Source of the DNA: Saprospiraceae bacterium | Lineage (GTDB): Bacteria; Bacteroidota; Bacteroidia; Chitinophagales; Saprospiraceae | Reading direction: 5' to 3' | Assembly (NCBI GenBank): GCA_020629035.1 | Contig: JAHDEC010000003.1 | Location: 124,001-188,000, forward strand | DNA: 64,000 bases | Part shown: positions 27,685 to 36,235 of the stretch, in pieces | How the letters are laid out: each line of letters starts with the position of its first letter | Position numbering within the stretch: position 1 is the first letter of the stretch | Notes under the pieces: model-generated | Database searches by the model: none | What the model was told of the DNA's origin: nothing | Seen by the model: only the letters and a program-made list of their open reading frames with translations | Translations under genes and position numbers: made by a program

Positions 27685-28137
27685 ATGAGAAATTTATTCG
27701 ATCCTACTGATACCAAAGAAATGATTGATAGAATTCATCAATTAAGTCCTGAAACAAAACCTAAATGGGGCAAAATGTCTGTCGATCAAATGTTGGCTCA
27801 TTGTTGTGTAGCCTATGACATGACGTTTACAGATCAATACAAAAAACCTACTGGCTTTCAAAAGTTTATGATTAAGCTATTCGCAAAAAATGCGGTGGTT
27901 GGTCCCAAGCCTTATCCGAAGAATGGAAGAACAGCTCCAGTATTTATTATACAAGGCAAGCGAGATTTTGAAGTTGAAAAAAAGAAACTAATAAATTATC
28001 TCGAAAAAGTTCAGAAACTTGGCGCTGGTCATTTTGAGCAGCGAGAGTCTCATTCGTTTGGCCCACTCTCCAGTCAAGAATGGAATGTGCTATTTAGCAA
28101 ACATCTAGATCACCACCTAGGTCAGTTTGGTGTTTAA
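27685..28137 (+). CDS. DUF1569-family protein (DinB-like fold)
   Basis: 150 aa. His residues in MLAHCCVAYDM and in the C-terminal HLDHHLGQFGV fit the three-His metal site of DinB-like four-helix proteins, and the KPKWGKMSVDQMLAH start matches DUF1569. Cytoplasmic. Function of the family is unknown; some relatives are thiol-dependent enzymes. Confidence 0.75.
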   Translation: MRNLFDPTDTKEMIDRIHQLSPETKPKWGKMSVDQMLAHCCVAYDMTFTDQYKKPTGFQKFMIKLFAKNAVVGPKPYPKNGRTAPVFIIQGKRDFEVEKKKLINYLEKVQKLGAGHFEQRESHSFGPLSSQEWNVLFSKHLDHHLGQFGV

Positions 28138-28294
28138 TTCACTAAAAACATTTATCATTAAATTCCACTAAATAGCTAAAAACATACCAATTAATAAGTA
28201 AAAACGAGCTTAATTTTTGGCTGAAGGGTCACATTACTCTTCTAGATTCCACTCCCCAGTGATATTAATAATCTAATCACTAAAAAATTAAGTA

Positions 28295-28792
28295 ATGCGA
28301 ATTCTACTGATAGGGATGTTTTCCTTTGTAGTATTCCATGGTCTTCAATCCCAAAATATTGAACGGCATGGATATACTAATGGCGGAGGCTATAGTGCCC
28401 TAACCAATAAGCATGTAAGTTATTCGATTGGGCAGCCTGTTTGTCAGACTCAACGAGGAAACTTACACTCTTTTACACAAGGCTATCAGCAGCCAGTTTT
28501 CCAAACCAGCGTGCATACTACTAACCCTTCTTGGCAAGGGAGTATGACTGCTTTTCCGAATCCTACTATGGATGTTTTTTCTATTGAAATTAAATCTTTA
28601 GGAATCACTGAAGGTAAAGTACTCATTAAAAACAGTCTTAATCAAGTAGTGGCTACAAAGCATATTTCAGCAGCGAATTATTACTTGCTACCCTTTGATG
28701 CTACCCAGTTTAAGAGTGGAGTCTACTTTATCAATCTAATATCCAGAGATGGGGAAACACTATTTAATCAAAAAATGATCATTCAACTTTAA
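28295..28792 (+). CDS. Short T9SS-exported protein with SYSIGQP repeat
   Basis: 165 aa. Signal peptide (ending HGLQSQ), then a short beta motif of two related halves (SYSIGQPVCQTQ and SFTQGYQQPVFQT) and a type A sorting domain (FPNPTMDVFSIEIKS to the end). It is 12 nt upstream of the collagen-like gene, so the two make an operon. In other Bacteroidota, this small exported protein commonly precedes a fibre-like protein, which suggests they work together at the cell surface; that is inferred. Confidence 0.75.
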   Translation: MRILLIGMFSFVVFHGLQSQNIERHGYTNGGGYSALTNKHVSYSIGQPVCQTQRGNLHSFTQGYQQPVFQTSVHTTNPSWQGSMTAFPNPTMDVFSIEIKSLGITEGKVLIKNSLNQVVATKHISAANYYLLPFDATQFKSGVYFINLISRDGETLFNQKMIIQL

Positions 28793-28804
28793 ATCAAACT
28801 AATC

Positions 28805-30625
28805 ATGAAAAAAATTAAACACATACTAATAATCTTAATTACTCTTTTTGTATTCAATGCTGGTTTTAGTCAAAGCAACTTCCATCGTTTTTATTACCAA
28901 GCTGTTGTGCATGGTAATGATGGTAAACCGCTTACTGAGCAGATGGTAGGATTGGAACTAAGCATTGTGAATTCATTGGATGAAATTCAATATGTAGAGT
29001 TAAGAAATGTAAACACCAATGAATTTGGCTTAATCAATGTTATTGTTGGAGAAGATGCTGAAGCAAGTGAATTTGAAACGATTAACTGGGGAGAAGAATC
29101 CTATTTTTTACAAGTTTTTGCAGATATAGATGGGCAAATGGAAGATCTAGGAAAATCAGAGATTCTTGGTTCACCTTATGCTAATGTTTCAAAATCATCA
29201 GTTGATCTTATTCCGGGTCCTCAAGGAGAACAAGGACCAAAAGGGGATACTGGAGAAGTTGGACCACAAGGCGAGCAAGGGCTACAAGGAGAAACAGGTC
29301 CAGCTGGTCCGATCGGTCTGACTGGTCCTCAAGGGGAACAGGGCGAACAAGGTCTTCAAGGAGTTGCAGGGTCACAAGGCGAACAAGGCATCCAAGGTGA
29401 ACCGGGACCCCAAGGTATCCAGGGTGAAACAGGTCCAATGGGACCCATAGGTATGACCGGTCCACAAGGCTTAAAAGGAGACGATGGAGAGCAGGGACCT
29501 CAAGGCGAACAAGGACCTCAAGGCGAACAAGGAATTCAAGGTGAACAGGGTATTCAAGGGGAACAAGGACCCCAGGGACTTCAAGGTATTCAAGGCCCTG
29601 ATGGGATAGATGGTTTGGATGGTGCGCCGGGTGCACAAGGTCCTCCGGGCCCTCAGGGTATTCAGGGTCCTGATGGTATTGATGGCTTAGACGGAGCGCC
29701 TGGTCCAGTAGGTCCAGTAGGCCCTCCAGGTGCAGATGGATTGGACGGTATAGATGGAGCAGTTGGCCCAGCAGGTCCAGCAGGTCCTCCGGGTGCAGAT
29801 GGTGTAGATGGAATGGACGGCATGGATGGAGCACCTGGTCCAGCAGGTCCAGCAGGTCCTCCAGGAGCAGATGGTCTTGACGGAATAGATGGAGTGGATG
29901 GCATGGATGGGGCGGTAGGTCCAGCAGGTCCAGTAGGTCCTGTAGGCCCACAAGGTCCAGCAGGCCCAGCAGGACCTCCAGGAGCAGATGGAGATGGAAC
30001 TGGATACTGGGAAGAGTCAGCCAATGGAATAAGTTATCATGGGGTAGAGGTCCATGATACGGATAATAATGGAAGAATTGATTTTTCATCCTCCACTCAT
30101 GTTTATCAATTATCACCAGAAGGAGCCACATTTACAATGAGAGATGATGGTGCCTATAAATTTGGATGGTATGGACCGGACGAATTTGGGCCGACAGCTA
30201 CTAATTCAATTACACTAGGCTCTTCTACTTACCGATGGAAAGAAATTTGGTCAAATAACCCGTTAAATACAGCTTCGGATAGAAGACTAAAGAAAAACAT
30301 TCGAGCTACTGAATATGGCCTTGCGGATCTTATGAAATTAGAAGCAGTACAATATGAATGGAAGGAAGGCCATCAAAATACTATGATTGGTTTTATCGCT
30401 CAGGATGTTGAAAAAGTAATCCCTCAGGTGGTGACCCATTCAGTAACAACTGCTGAAGACGTTTCAAGAGAAAAAGCTGGAGGAAGAGTGCCGGCTGCAG
30501 AAGGATCTGATATTTATACAATGAGTTATTCTCAACTTATACCTGTTCTAGTAAAATCGGTACAGGAACTAGCTGATCAGAACGCGACTTTATTAAAGCG
30601 TATAGAAGAACTTGAAGCCAAATAG
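28805..30625 (+). CDS. Collagen-like surface fibre with C-terminal peptidase S74 chaperone domain
   Basis: 606 aa. Signal peptide (1-22, ending NAGFSQ), then a beta N-domain of about 115 residues. An uninterrupted Gly-X-Y region follows (residues 138 to about 397, about 86 triplets, many GPQ, GEQ, GPA and GAD/GID). A short linker region ([13 protein letters not shown]) and a C-terminal Peptidase S74 domain ([17 protein letters not shown] ... [16 protein letters not shown]) follow, ending in a short coiled coil ([25 protein letters not shown]). S74 domains trimerise fibres and cleave themselves off; here a Ser is near the domain start ([10 protein letters not shown]). A Gly-X-Y trimer on the surface is the natural reading. 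No T9SS sorting domain is seen after the chaperone. Confidence 0.8.
   Translation: MKKIKHILIILITLFVFNAGFSQSNFHRFYYQAVVHGNDGKPLTEQMVGLELSIVNSLDEIQYVELRNVNTNEFGLINVIVGEDAEASEFETINWGEESYFLQVFADIDGQMEDLGKSEILGSPYANVSKSSVDLIPGPQGEQGPKGDTGEVGPQGEQGLQGETGPAGPIGLTGPQGEQGEQGLQGVAGSQGEQGIQGEPGPQGIQGETGPMGPIGMTGPQGLKGDDGEQGPQGEQGPQGEQGIQGEQGIQGEQGPQGLQGIQGPDGIDGLDGAPGAQGPPGPQGIQGPDGIDGLDGAPGPVGPVGPPGADGLDGIDGAVGPAGPAGPPGADGVDGMDGMDGAPGPAGPAGPPGADGLDGIDGVDGMDGAVGPAGPVGPVGPQGPAGPAGPPGADGDGTGYWEESANGISYHGVEVHDTDNNGRIDFSSSTHVYQLSPEGATFTMRDDGAYKFGWYGPDEFGPTATNSITLGSSTYRWKEIWSNNPLNTASDRRLKKNIRATEYGLADLMKLEAVQYEWKEGHQNTMIGFIAQDVEKVIPQVVTHSVTTAEDVSREKAGGRVPAAEGSDIYTMSYSQLIPVLVKSVQELADQNATLLKRIEELEAK
29216..29995 (+). 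repeat. Gly-X-Y coding tandem region, about 780 bp
   Basis: Degenerate 9- and 18-bp units such as GGTCCAGCAGGTCC and CAAGGCGAACAAGG are repeated, all coding Gly-X-Y. Sequence similarity between units makes it prone to length change. Confidence 0.85.
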
Positions 30626-30649
30626 ACATTGAACATATCCATTATTAAA

Positions 30650-30679
30650 AGCAAAAGGCAGGTAAAATGGCCTTTTGCT
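30650..30679. terminator. Hairpin between collagen-like gene and tadA
   Basis: AGCAAAAGGC (30650-30659) pairs with GCCTTTTGCT (30670-30679) around a 10-nt loop. The genes converge. The T tract is weak on the plus strand. Confidence 0.6.
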
Positions 30680-30682
30680 ATT

Positions 30683-31135
30683 TTAGGCCAAGGCTCGCTT
30701 TTGTTGAAAAAATTCCTTTAATATTAGACTGCATTCATCATGCATAATACCAAACTCCAAAGTGGTCTTAGGATGCAGCATTTTTTTGCCAAATCTCATA
30801 AATCCACCTTTATCGTCATCTGCTGCATAAACCACTCGAGCTAACCTTGCATGAGCAATTGCTCCAGCACACATGCAACATGGTTCTAAACTCACATAAA
30901 GTGTGCAATCGTCTAAATATTTACTTCCTAGAAATTGCGCAGCCGCAGTAATAGCAATAATCTCCGCATGTGCTGTAATGTCTTCGAGTTGTTCCACTTG
31001 ATTGTGAGCGCGTGCAATGATTTTCTTTTTGGACACGATGACCGCTCCCACCGGTACTTCGCCTAATTCTGCCGCCTTCTGGGCCTCTTTATAGGCTTCC
31101 TTCATAAAGTAATCATCCGTATAAACTTCAATCAT
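30683..31135 (-). CDS. tadA: tRNA-specific adenosine deaminase-type nucleoside deaminase
   Basis: 150 aa cytoplasmic deaminase. Zn site His-Glu in HAEIIAI (about residues 56-62) and Cys-Cys in PCCMCAGAIAHAR (about 86-98). Converts A34 to inosine in tRNA-Arg, or guanine in the guanine-deaminase relatives; length and the EVPVGAVIV start fit TadA. Overlaps the collagen-like gene's terminator; starts at ATG 31135. Confidence 0.85.
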   Translation of the reverse strand: MIEVYTDDYFMKEAYKEAQKAAELGEVPVGAVIVSKKKIIARAHNQVEQLEDITAHAEIIAITAAAQFLGSKYLDDCTLYVSLEPCCMCAGAIAHARLARVVYAADDDKGGFMRFGKKMLHPKTTLEFGIMHDECSLILKEFFQQKRALA

Positions 31136-31206
31136 TTGGAATAATTTTAAAGCATTAAGATAGCAGAAAGTTTTTCATTTTATTTAAAAATAAACATTGC
31201 TTTCCA

Positions 31207-31214
31207 TACCTTTG
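31207..31214 (+). promoter_or_regulatory. -7 box TACCTTTG 3 nt before guaB ATG (possible leaderless start)
   Basis: TACCTTTG matches TAnnTTTG exactly and ends 3 nt before the ATG at 31218. A start point 6-8 nt after the box would fall inside the coding region, so the mRNA would be leaderless or translation would use the ATG at the 5' end. Confidence 0.5.
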
Positions 31215-31217
31215 CGC

Positions 31218-32702
31218 ATGGAAAAAAACATTACCCACCAATCACATCAGATTCAAGAGGCACTAACTTTTGATGATGTTTTACTAGTTCCAGCTTACTC
31301 TGAAGTACTACCAAGGGATGTAGATATCTCGACACAGTTTACTAGAAACATTCGTTTAAATGTTCCTATGGTATCAGCCGCTATGGATACGGTCACCGAA
31401 TATGGACTCGCTATTGCTATAGCTAGAAACGGAGGACTTGGTATCATTCATAAGAATATGCCAGTAGAAGCACAGGCAGATCAAGTGAGAAAAGTAAAGC
31501 GATCGGAAAGTGGGATGATCATAGATCCGGTAACCTTGCAAAAAGACGCAAGTATTGCGGAGGCTTTAGATCTAATGAAAAATTATAAAATAGGTGGAAT
31601 TCCAATTGTAGACGATAACACAAAGTTGATTGGAATTCTAACTAATCGTGATCTACGGTTTGAAACAAATCATAATCGTAAGGTTCACGAACTAATGACT
31701 ACTGAGCAACTCGTTACTGCTCCACAAGGAACAACCTTGGCTCAAGCAACAGAAATTTTACAGAAATATAAAATTGAAAAGTTACCCGTTGTCGATGATG
31801 CTAACACCCTCATTGGACTGATTACCTATAAGGATATCATGAAAGTCGAGAACTATCCGAATGCAGCAAAAGATGGTAGAGGACGGCTTTTAGTCGGTGC
31901 AGCATTAGGGGTGAGTGGTGATCTATTTGAGCGTCTAGAAGCTCTTGTTTCTGTAGATGTAGATGCAGTTTGCGTAGATACAGCTCATGGACATTCGGCA
32001 GGTGTTATCCAAACGGTAAAAAAGATAAAACAACAATATCCAAATTTAGAAGTGGTGGCAGGAAACGTAGCTACTGCCGCAGCCGCAAAAGCTTTAGCTG
32101 AAGTAGGAGTAGATGGAGTAAAGGTGGGGATCGGCCCTGGAAGTATCTGCACAACAAGGATAGTTGCTGGTGTGGGTGTTCCCCAATTAAGTGCCATCAT
32201 GGATGTATATAATGCACTCAGAAATACAAACATACCGATTATTGCAGATGGTGGAATCAGATATACTGGAGATATAGCTAAAGCACTGGCAGGAGGTGCG
32301 AGTTGTATCATGGCCGGTTCTTTATTTGCGGGTACTGAAGAAGCACCTGGTGAAAACATCATTTACGAAGGAAGGAAGTTTAAAATTTATCGAGGCATGG
32401 GTTCTATAGGCGCCATGAAATTGGGGTCAAAAGATCGATATTTTCAATCAGAAGAATCCAATGCAAAGAAATTAGTACCCGAAGGCATCGAAGGAAGAAT
32501 ACCCTATAAAGGAACCGTAGCTGAAGTCATGGTACAATACATAGGTGGATTGAGAGCAGGTATGGGTTACGTGGGAGCAGCTAACATAAATGATTTACAA
32601 GGATCTAAGATGGTGAAAATTACCAATGCTGGAATCATCGAAAGTCATCCACATAATATTACCATTACTAAAGAAGCACCAAATTACTCTAGAAGGCAAT
32701 GA
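31218..32702 (+). CDS. guaB: Inosine-5'-monophosphate dehydrogenase
   Basis: 494 aa. Oxidises IMP to XMP with NAD+, the first committed step of GTP synthesis. It has two CBS domains at about 100-210, the catalytic Cys loop [15 protein letters not shown] (near 305), the flap region after 380 and the segment [19 protein letters not shown] near 340-358. ATG at 31218 is chosen over an upstream TTG at 31197. The stop TGA overlaps the next start (ATGA). Confidence 0.95.
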   Translation: MEKNITHQSHQIQEALTFDDVLLVPAYSEVLPRDVDISTQFTRNIRLNVPMVSAAMDTVTEYGLAIAIARNGGLGIIHKNMPVEAQADQVRKVKRSESGMIIDPVTLQKDASIAEALDLMKNYKIGGIPIVDDNTKLIGILTNRDLRFETNHNRKVHELMTTEQLVTAPQGTTLAQATEILQKYKIEKLPVVDDANTLIGLITYKDIMKVENYPNAAKDGRGRLLVGAALGVSGDLFERLEALVSVDVDAVCVDTAHGHSAGVIQTVKKIKQQYPNLEVVAGNVATAAAAKALAEVGVDGVKVGIGPGSICTTRIVAGVGVPQLSAIMDVYNALRNTNIPIIADGGIRYTGDIAKALAGGASCIMAGSLFAGTEEAPGENIIYEGRKFKIYRGMGSIGAMKLGSKDRYFQSEESNAKKLVPEGIEGRIPYKGTVAEVMVQYIGGLRAGMGYVGAANINDLQGSKMVKITNAGIIESHPHNITITKEAPNYSRRQ

Positions 32703-33178
32703 TCTATCTTAGGTTGTATTATTATTTATGCTTTTTAATGATTCCTACGATCAGCACATCCCAGTTGGTAGAAAAAACGGCAACTTTTGAAGTTTCGTTG
32801 TCACACGAAGAGTGTGCAGACATACTACTAGACATGAATCGTTTTGGAGATTATCACCCTTTAATTAATCGAGTAACATTGGACAAAAAAAAGGAAAATA
32901 CCTACTCCGTCAGAGAACGACCATTTAACTGGCTTCCATTAAATATTTTCTATAAAGCTAGAATAGAAAAACTTGATTCATTCCACATCCAATTTTATAT
33001 CACCAAACTGGGATGGTACAAACCCGTGTTTGAATATACACTAAGCAGTATAGATCAAAATACCACCAAGATTAAGTGTAGGGTGAGTATCGCGGAACGT
33101 GGTCCAGGGCGTAATTATTTGCTAAAAAGGATGTTTCAGTCTCAAGATGAGTTATGGAAAAAAGCAGTAGCTAACTAA
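32699..33178 (+). CDS. SRPBCC-superfamily lipid/small-molecule-binding protein, secreted
   Basis: 159 aa, signal-like hydrophobic N-terminus ([17 protein letters not shown]) followed by a START/polyketide-cyclase-type fold ([26 protein letters not shown], then a beta-sheet [22 protein letters not shown]). Overlaps guaB by 4 nt (ATGA), so translation is coupled, although there is no obvious functional tie to purine synthesis. Confidence 0.65.
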   Translation: MIYLRLYYYLCFLMIPTISTSQLVEKTATFEVSLSHEECADILLDMNRFGDYHPLINRVTLDKKKENTYSVRERPFNWLPLNIFYKARIEKLDSFHIQFYITKLGWYKPVFEYTLSSIDQNTTKIKCRVSIAERGPGRNYLLKRMFQSQDELWKKAVAN

Positions 33179-33180
33179 TC

Positions 33181-33798
33181 ATGGAATCCATCTTTCCGAG
33201 TTCTTTTTACCAATCTAGTAATGTTTTAGCTTTAGCTCAACGATTGCTTGGATCTTACCTTCATACTCAGATAAATGGCGAAATTACCATTGGCCAAATT
33301 GTGGAAACAGAAGCCTATAAAGCACCAGAGGATAAAGCCTCACATGCCTATCAAAATAAACGGACTAAACGCACTGAAGTTATGTTCAGTGAAGGTGGAG
33401 TTGCTTACGTCTATCTATGCTATGGAATCCATGAGATGTTCAATGTTGTTTCAGGTCCAAAAGATGTGGCTCATGCAATTTTAGTGAGAGCCATAAAACC
33501 GATTAAAGGGCTTGAAATAATGGAAAGGAGAAGAAAAACTAAGCATCTAAAAAACCTAGCTAATGGGCCTGGTAAATTATGTCAAGCCATGGGAATTAGC
33601 AGAAAACTTAGTGGCTTGGATTTGTGCAAAGCTTCGTCCAGTATTTTTATCACAGCAGGAAAAGAGCTAGCACCAAAAAATATAGTGGCAAGTCCAAGAG
33701 TGGGTATTAAATATGCCGAGGAAGATGCATTATTACCATGGCGATTTTATGTAAAAGATTCTCCATTTATCAGTTTGCCTAGAATAGTAGGCTATTAA
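33181..33798 (+). CDS. 3-methyladenine DNA glycosylase (AAG/MPG family)
   Basis: 205 aa. Removes alkylated purines in base-excision repair. It carries IGQIVETEAYKAPEDKASHA near 32-51, then the signature YVYLCYGIHEMFNVVSG (about residues 77-93), and GPGKLCQAMGI near 122. Two nt after the upstream stop; same transcript. Confidence 0.85.
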   Translation: MESIFPSSFYQSSNVLALAQRLLGSYLHTQINGEITIGQIVETEAYKAPEDKASHAYQNKRTKRTEVMFSEGGVAYVYLCYGIHEMFNVVSGPKDVAHAILVRAIKPIKGLEIMERRRKTKHLKNLANGPGKLCQAMGISRKLSGLDLCKASSSIFITAGKELAPKNIVASPRVGIKYAEEDALLPWRFYVKDSPFISLPRIVGY

Positions 33799-33864
33799 TC
33801 GATTTTATCTATAAAACTTGAACAATATGCTCGTTGAAGCATTCATTAGCTTGACAGATTAGTT

Positions 33865-34977
33865 ATGAAGAAATTAATTGATTTTATAATTGTTCTAGGT
33901 ATTATTGTTTTTGGGACGTTTATCATTTATAAACTCGTTGTTATGTTGCCGCAGTTTGGACAACCACCTAAAGGTGAGCATTTGCTAAAGATAAAGCAGT
34001 CTAAAAATTATGGAGAAAACAGTTTTGTAAACTGGGATAATATAAAAATGGAAATGGGGCTCGGTAAAATGCCTGATATGTTTAAACAGCAGTTTAAACG
34101 AGGTGTGGAGAAAATGCCAAAAAATCCTCGAGATATTATCAAACGAGATCCATCAGAGTTTTTTGTTAAAAACGACACGATGGTTAGATTGACTTGGTTT
34201 GGTCATTCATCTTTTTTAGCAGAGATAGAAGGAACTCGAATTTTGATAGATCCAATGCTTGGTCCAGCAGCAGCACCCTTCAAGTTTGCCGTGAAACGTT
34301 TTTATGATGAAGTACCCATTACAGCAGAAAATTTACCACCCGTAGATGCGGTCATTTTATCACATGACCACTATGATCATTTAGATTATGAGACAATCTT
34401 GGCCATAAAGGATAAAGTGGCTTGTTTTTATACTCCACTTGGAGTAGGATCTCATCTTGAAAAATGGGGAGTTCCGCTGGAGAATATTGTTGAGATGGAT
34501 TGGTGGGATGCTATTAGCTTCAAAAACATTGATTTAACCTGCACGCCATCGCAGCATTTCAGTGGAAGACGTGGTGATGATAGGGATAAAACCTTATGGT
34601 CATCTTGGTCCATAAAGAGCCCTAATTCTAGTATATTTTTCACTGGGGATTCAGGTTATTTTAAGGGCTTTAAAGAGATTGGTGATAAGTTAGGTCCATT
34701 CGATATTTGTTTAACGGAATGTGGACAGTATAATAGACTTTGGAGAGAAAATCATATGATGCCAGAAGAATCATTACAAGCATTTTTAGATTTAAGAGGA
34801 GGGGTGCTCGTACCCATTCATTGGGGATCTTTTTCCCTCTCTCCACACCCTTGGGATGAACCAGTAGAACGCTTAAAAAAGGCAGCTGCTGGTAAGGATG
34901 TTGTGATTGCCACTCCTCAAGTTGGGGAAAGTATTATTCTAGGTGAAGCATTACCAGTCACCGAATGGTGGAAGTAG
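33865..34977 (+). CDS. Membrane-anchored metallo-beta-lactamase-fold hydrolase (UlaG/NAPE-PLD-like)
   Basis: 370 aa. One N-terminal transmembrane helix (about 5-28) tethers a soluble MBL domain: WFGHSSFLAEIEGTRILIDP (about 112-131) and the metal motif SHDHYDHLDYE near 173-183. FTGDSGYF near 256 and VPIHWGSFSL near 318 follow. The family cleaves lipid phosphodiesters or lactones (RomA-like hydrolases). Confidence 0.8.
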   Translation: MKKLIDFIIVLGIIVFGTFIIYKLVVMLPQFGQPPKGEHLLKIKQSKNYGENSFVNWDNIKMEMGLGKMPDMFKQQFKRGVEKMPKNPRDIIKRDPSEFFVKNDTMVRLTWFGHSSFLAEIEGTRILIDPMLGPAAAPFKFAVKRFYDEVPITAENLPPVDAVILSHDHYDHLDYETILAIKDKVACFYTPLGVGSHLEKWGVPLENIVEMDWWDAISFKNIDLTCTPSQHFSGRRGDDRDKTLWSSWSIKSPNSSIFFTGDSGYFKGFKEIGDKLGPFDICLTECGQYNRLWRENHMMPEESLQAFLDLRGGVLVPIHWGSFSLSPHPWDEPVERLKKAAAGKDVVIATPQVGESIILGEALPVTEWWK

Positions 34978-34995
34978 TGCTCTAAATTTAAGCGC

Positions 34996-35709
34996 ATGTT
35001 TAAAGAAGCAATTCAGCAGGTTAGGGAATCTATATTCCCATTATTCCATTTTGGTCCTAAAGGGTATGGAGTCTTAGGCACAGGTTTTTTTATTACTGAT
35101 CAAGGTCATTTTTTAACGGCTGCTCATGTAATCAATGCCTTGCCAGCTGGGCATCAAATTGGTTATTTGGGCAACATTCCATTGAAAGCGTTTCATAAAA
35201 AAGGAATCATTCCTGTGGAAGTGATAAACTTGGATGTAGATAAAGATTTAGCAGTCGGGCTAATTACAGAAGATCAGTTATCACCATTACGCTTAGCGGC
35301 TGAAAAAGCTGAAGTCGGTGAGTCGATTTCATTATGTGGCTACCCCTTACCAATGATTAAATTAACGGAGCGTAATGTTAATAAGCAACATAAGGTAGTA
35401 GGGATTTCATTAGATGTTACTACTGTGCGGCAGTATTGGCAACCTACCATAAAAATGGATGAATTAAAACCAGACCTTATTCTCAAAAAGAAGTTTAAAT
35501 CATTTATTACGCAACATGCAGCTCTTCCAGGTATGAGTGGCGGTCCTATTTTTAATACTGTTGGTGAGGTAGTAGGGTTAACATCTGCAGTTTGGCCAAG
35601 GAAAATTCCTCTCAAAAATAAGCACGTGATAGATATAGAGAATGGAATCGGCGTCGAGTTAGTGGAGATTTTACAATTTTTAAATGATAGTTTGCGACAG
35701 CCAAGCTAA
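34996..35709 (+). CDS. Trypsin-like serine protease (cytoplasmic or loosely secreted)
   Basis: 237 aa. Catalytic triad in order: His in LTAAHVIN (near 39), Asp in LDVDKDLAVGLI (near 83) and Ser in PGMSGGPIFN (near 182). No PDZ domain and no clear signal peptide, so it is shorter than HtrA/DegP. It may be a stress or defence protease; role unknown. Follows the MBL gene by 18 nt. Confidence 0.8.
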   Translation: MFKEAIQQVRESIFPLFHFGPKGYGVLGTGFFITDQGHFLTAAHVINALPAGHQIGYLGNIPLKAFHKKGIIPVEVINLDVDKDLAVGLITEDQLSPLRLAAEKAEVGESISLCGYPLPMIKLTERNVNKQHKVVGISLDVTTVRQYWQPTIKMDELKPDLILKKKFKSFITQHAALPGMSGGPIFNTVGEVVGLTSAVWPRKIPLKNKHVIDIENGIGVELVEILQFLNDSLRQPS

Positions 35710-35950
35710 TTCCTCCCATTTTTTTGTCAATTTATAAGTTAGTTTTTTACAAATTCAAGTCAATTTATATCCTTTTGCTAAGATGATAATTGGGTAATTC
35801 CTCCAAAGGAATGAAGTATATTTCAATGCGTAAAAATGGATAGAATTTTATTTGTTGAGATCAATGCATTGCAGAATATAAATTTAAAAAACAATAAAAA
35901 AACTAAACGTTAAAAAATATATAATAAGTAAAATAAATAATGACAAACTA

Positions 35951-35981
35951 TTGTTTTGTAAGAATAACTGAATTACCTTTG
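35951..35981 (+). promoter_or_regulatory. Full promoter, TTG-N20-TACCTTTG
   Basis: TTG at 35951-35953, 20 nt, then TACCTTTG at 35974-35981: both parts of the Bacteroidota consensus at the expected spacing. It stands in the 526-bp gap between the protease gene and dnaE, starting a unit that ends at the terminator at 36119-36150. Confidence 0.65.
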
Positions 35982-36005
35982 AGCTGAAATTACAAAATAC
36001 CCACT

Positions 36006-36080
36006 ATGTTTATTAGAAAATTTAGGAGAATAAAGACAGTAAGTTCTGTTAATACTCCGATTACGAAAAGACTTTACTAA
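36006..36080 (+). CDS. Candidate small basic ORF, 24 codons
   Basis: ATG to TAA with no stop between; 8 of 24 residues are Lys or Arg. It starts about 18 nt after the predicted transcript start and ends 38 nt before the terminator. No family is recognised and such a short ORF can arise by chance, so confidence is low. Confidence 0.25.
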   Translation: MFIRKFRRIKTVSSVNTPITKRLY

Positions 36081-36118
36081 GAGCCAAAATAGACTTTTAG
36101 AAGATTTTGATTAGAGAG

Positions 36119-36150
36119 CCCATAGGTACACGAGCCTATGGGTTTTTTTT
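36119..36150 (+). terminator. Strong intrinsic terminator
   Basis: CCCATAGG (36119-36126) pairs with CCTATGGG (36135-36142) around an 8-nt loop, then eight T. It ends the short transcript from 35988, since no annotated gene ends near it. Confidence 0.85.
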
Positions 36151-36235
36151 ATTTTAAATCATAGAACTAACCTGACTTTTGCTTCAAAGAATGTATATTT
36201 ATTTCTCTTATATCTGAACCTAATAAAATTGTTCC

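Larger units (their letters stand above)
35988..36150 (+). ncRNA. Candidate short transcript (about 160 nt), sRNA or 24-codon mRNA
   Basis: This lies in the 526-bp gap 35710-36235, which has no other gene. A good promoter (35951-35981), a start of transcription around 35988 and a strong terminator frame it. Inside, the RNA can fold: GGAG (36024-36027) with CTCC (36056-36059) and ACAG with CTGT between. A basic 24-codon ORF (ATG 36006 to TAA 36080, MFIRKFRRIKTV then SSVNTPITKRLY) lies in it. Start and end are inferred from the signals. It may be 6S-like, a small RNA or a leader peptide; I cannot decide. Confidence 0.45.

Noticed and set aside
29216-29995. Repeat array looking like a CRISPR or satellite
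   Set aside because: Units are 9-18 bp, not separated by unique spacers, and all code for Gly-X-Y in frame.
29208-30131. 307-aa minus-strand reading frame opposite the collagen-like gene
   Set aside because: It has a Leu/His/Asp-rich repetitive composition that is exactly what the complement of Gly-X-Y codons gives; the plus-strand protein is convincing, so this is a shadow.
34996-35709. Serine protease as HtrA/DegP
   Set aside because: Triad is present but there is no PDZ domain or clear signal peptide, so only a general trypsin-like call is made.
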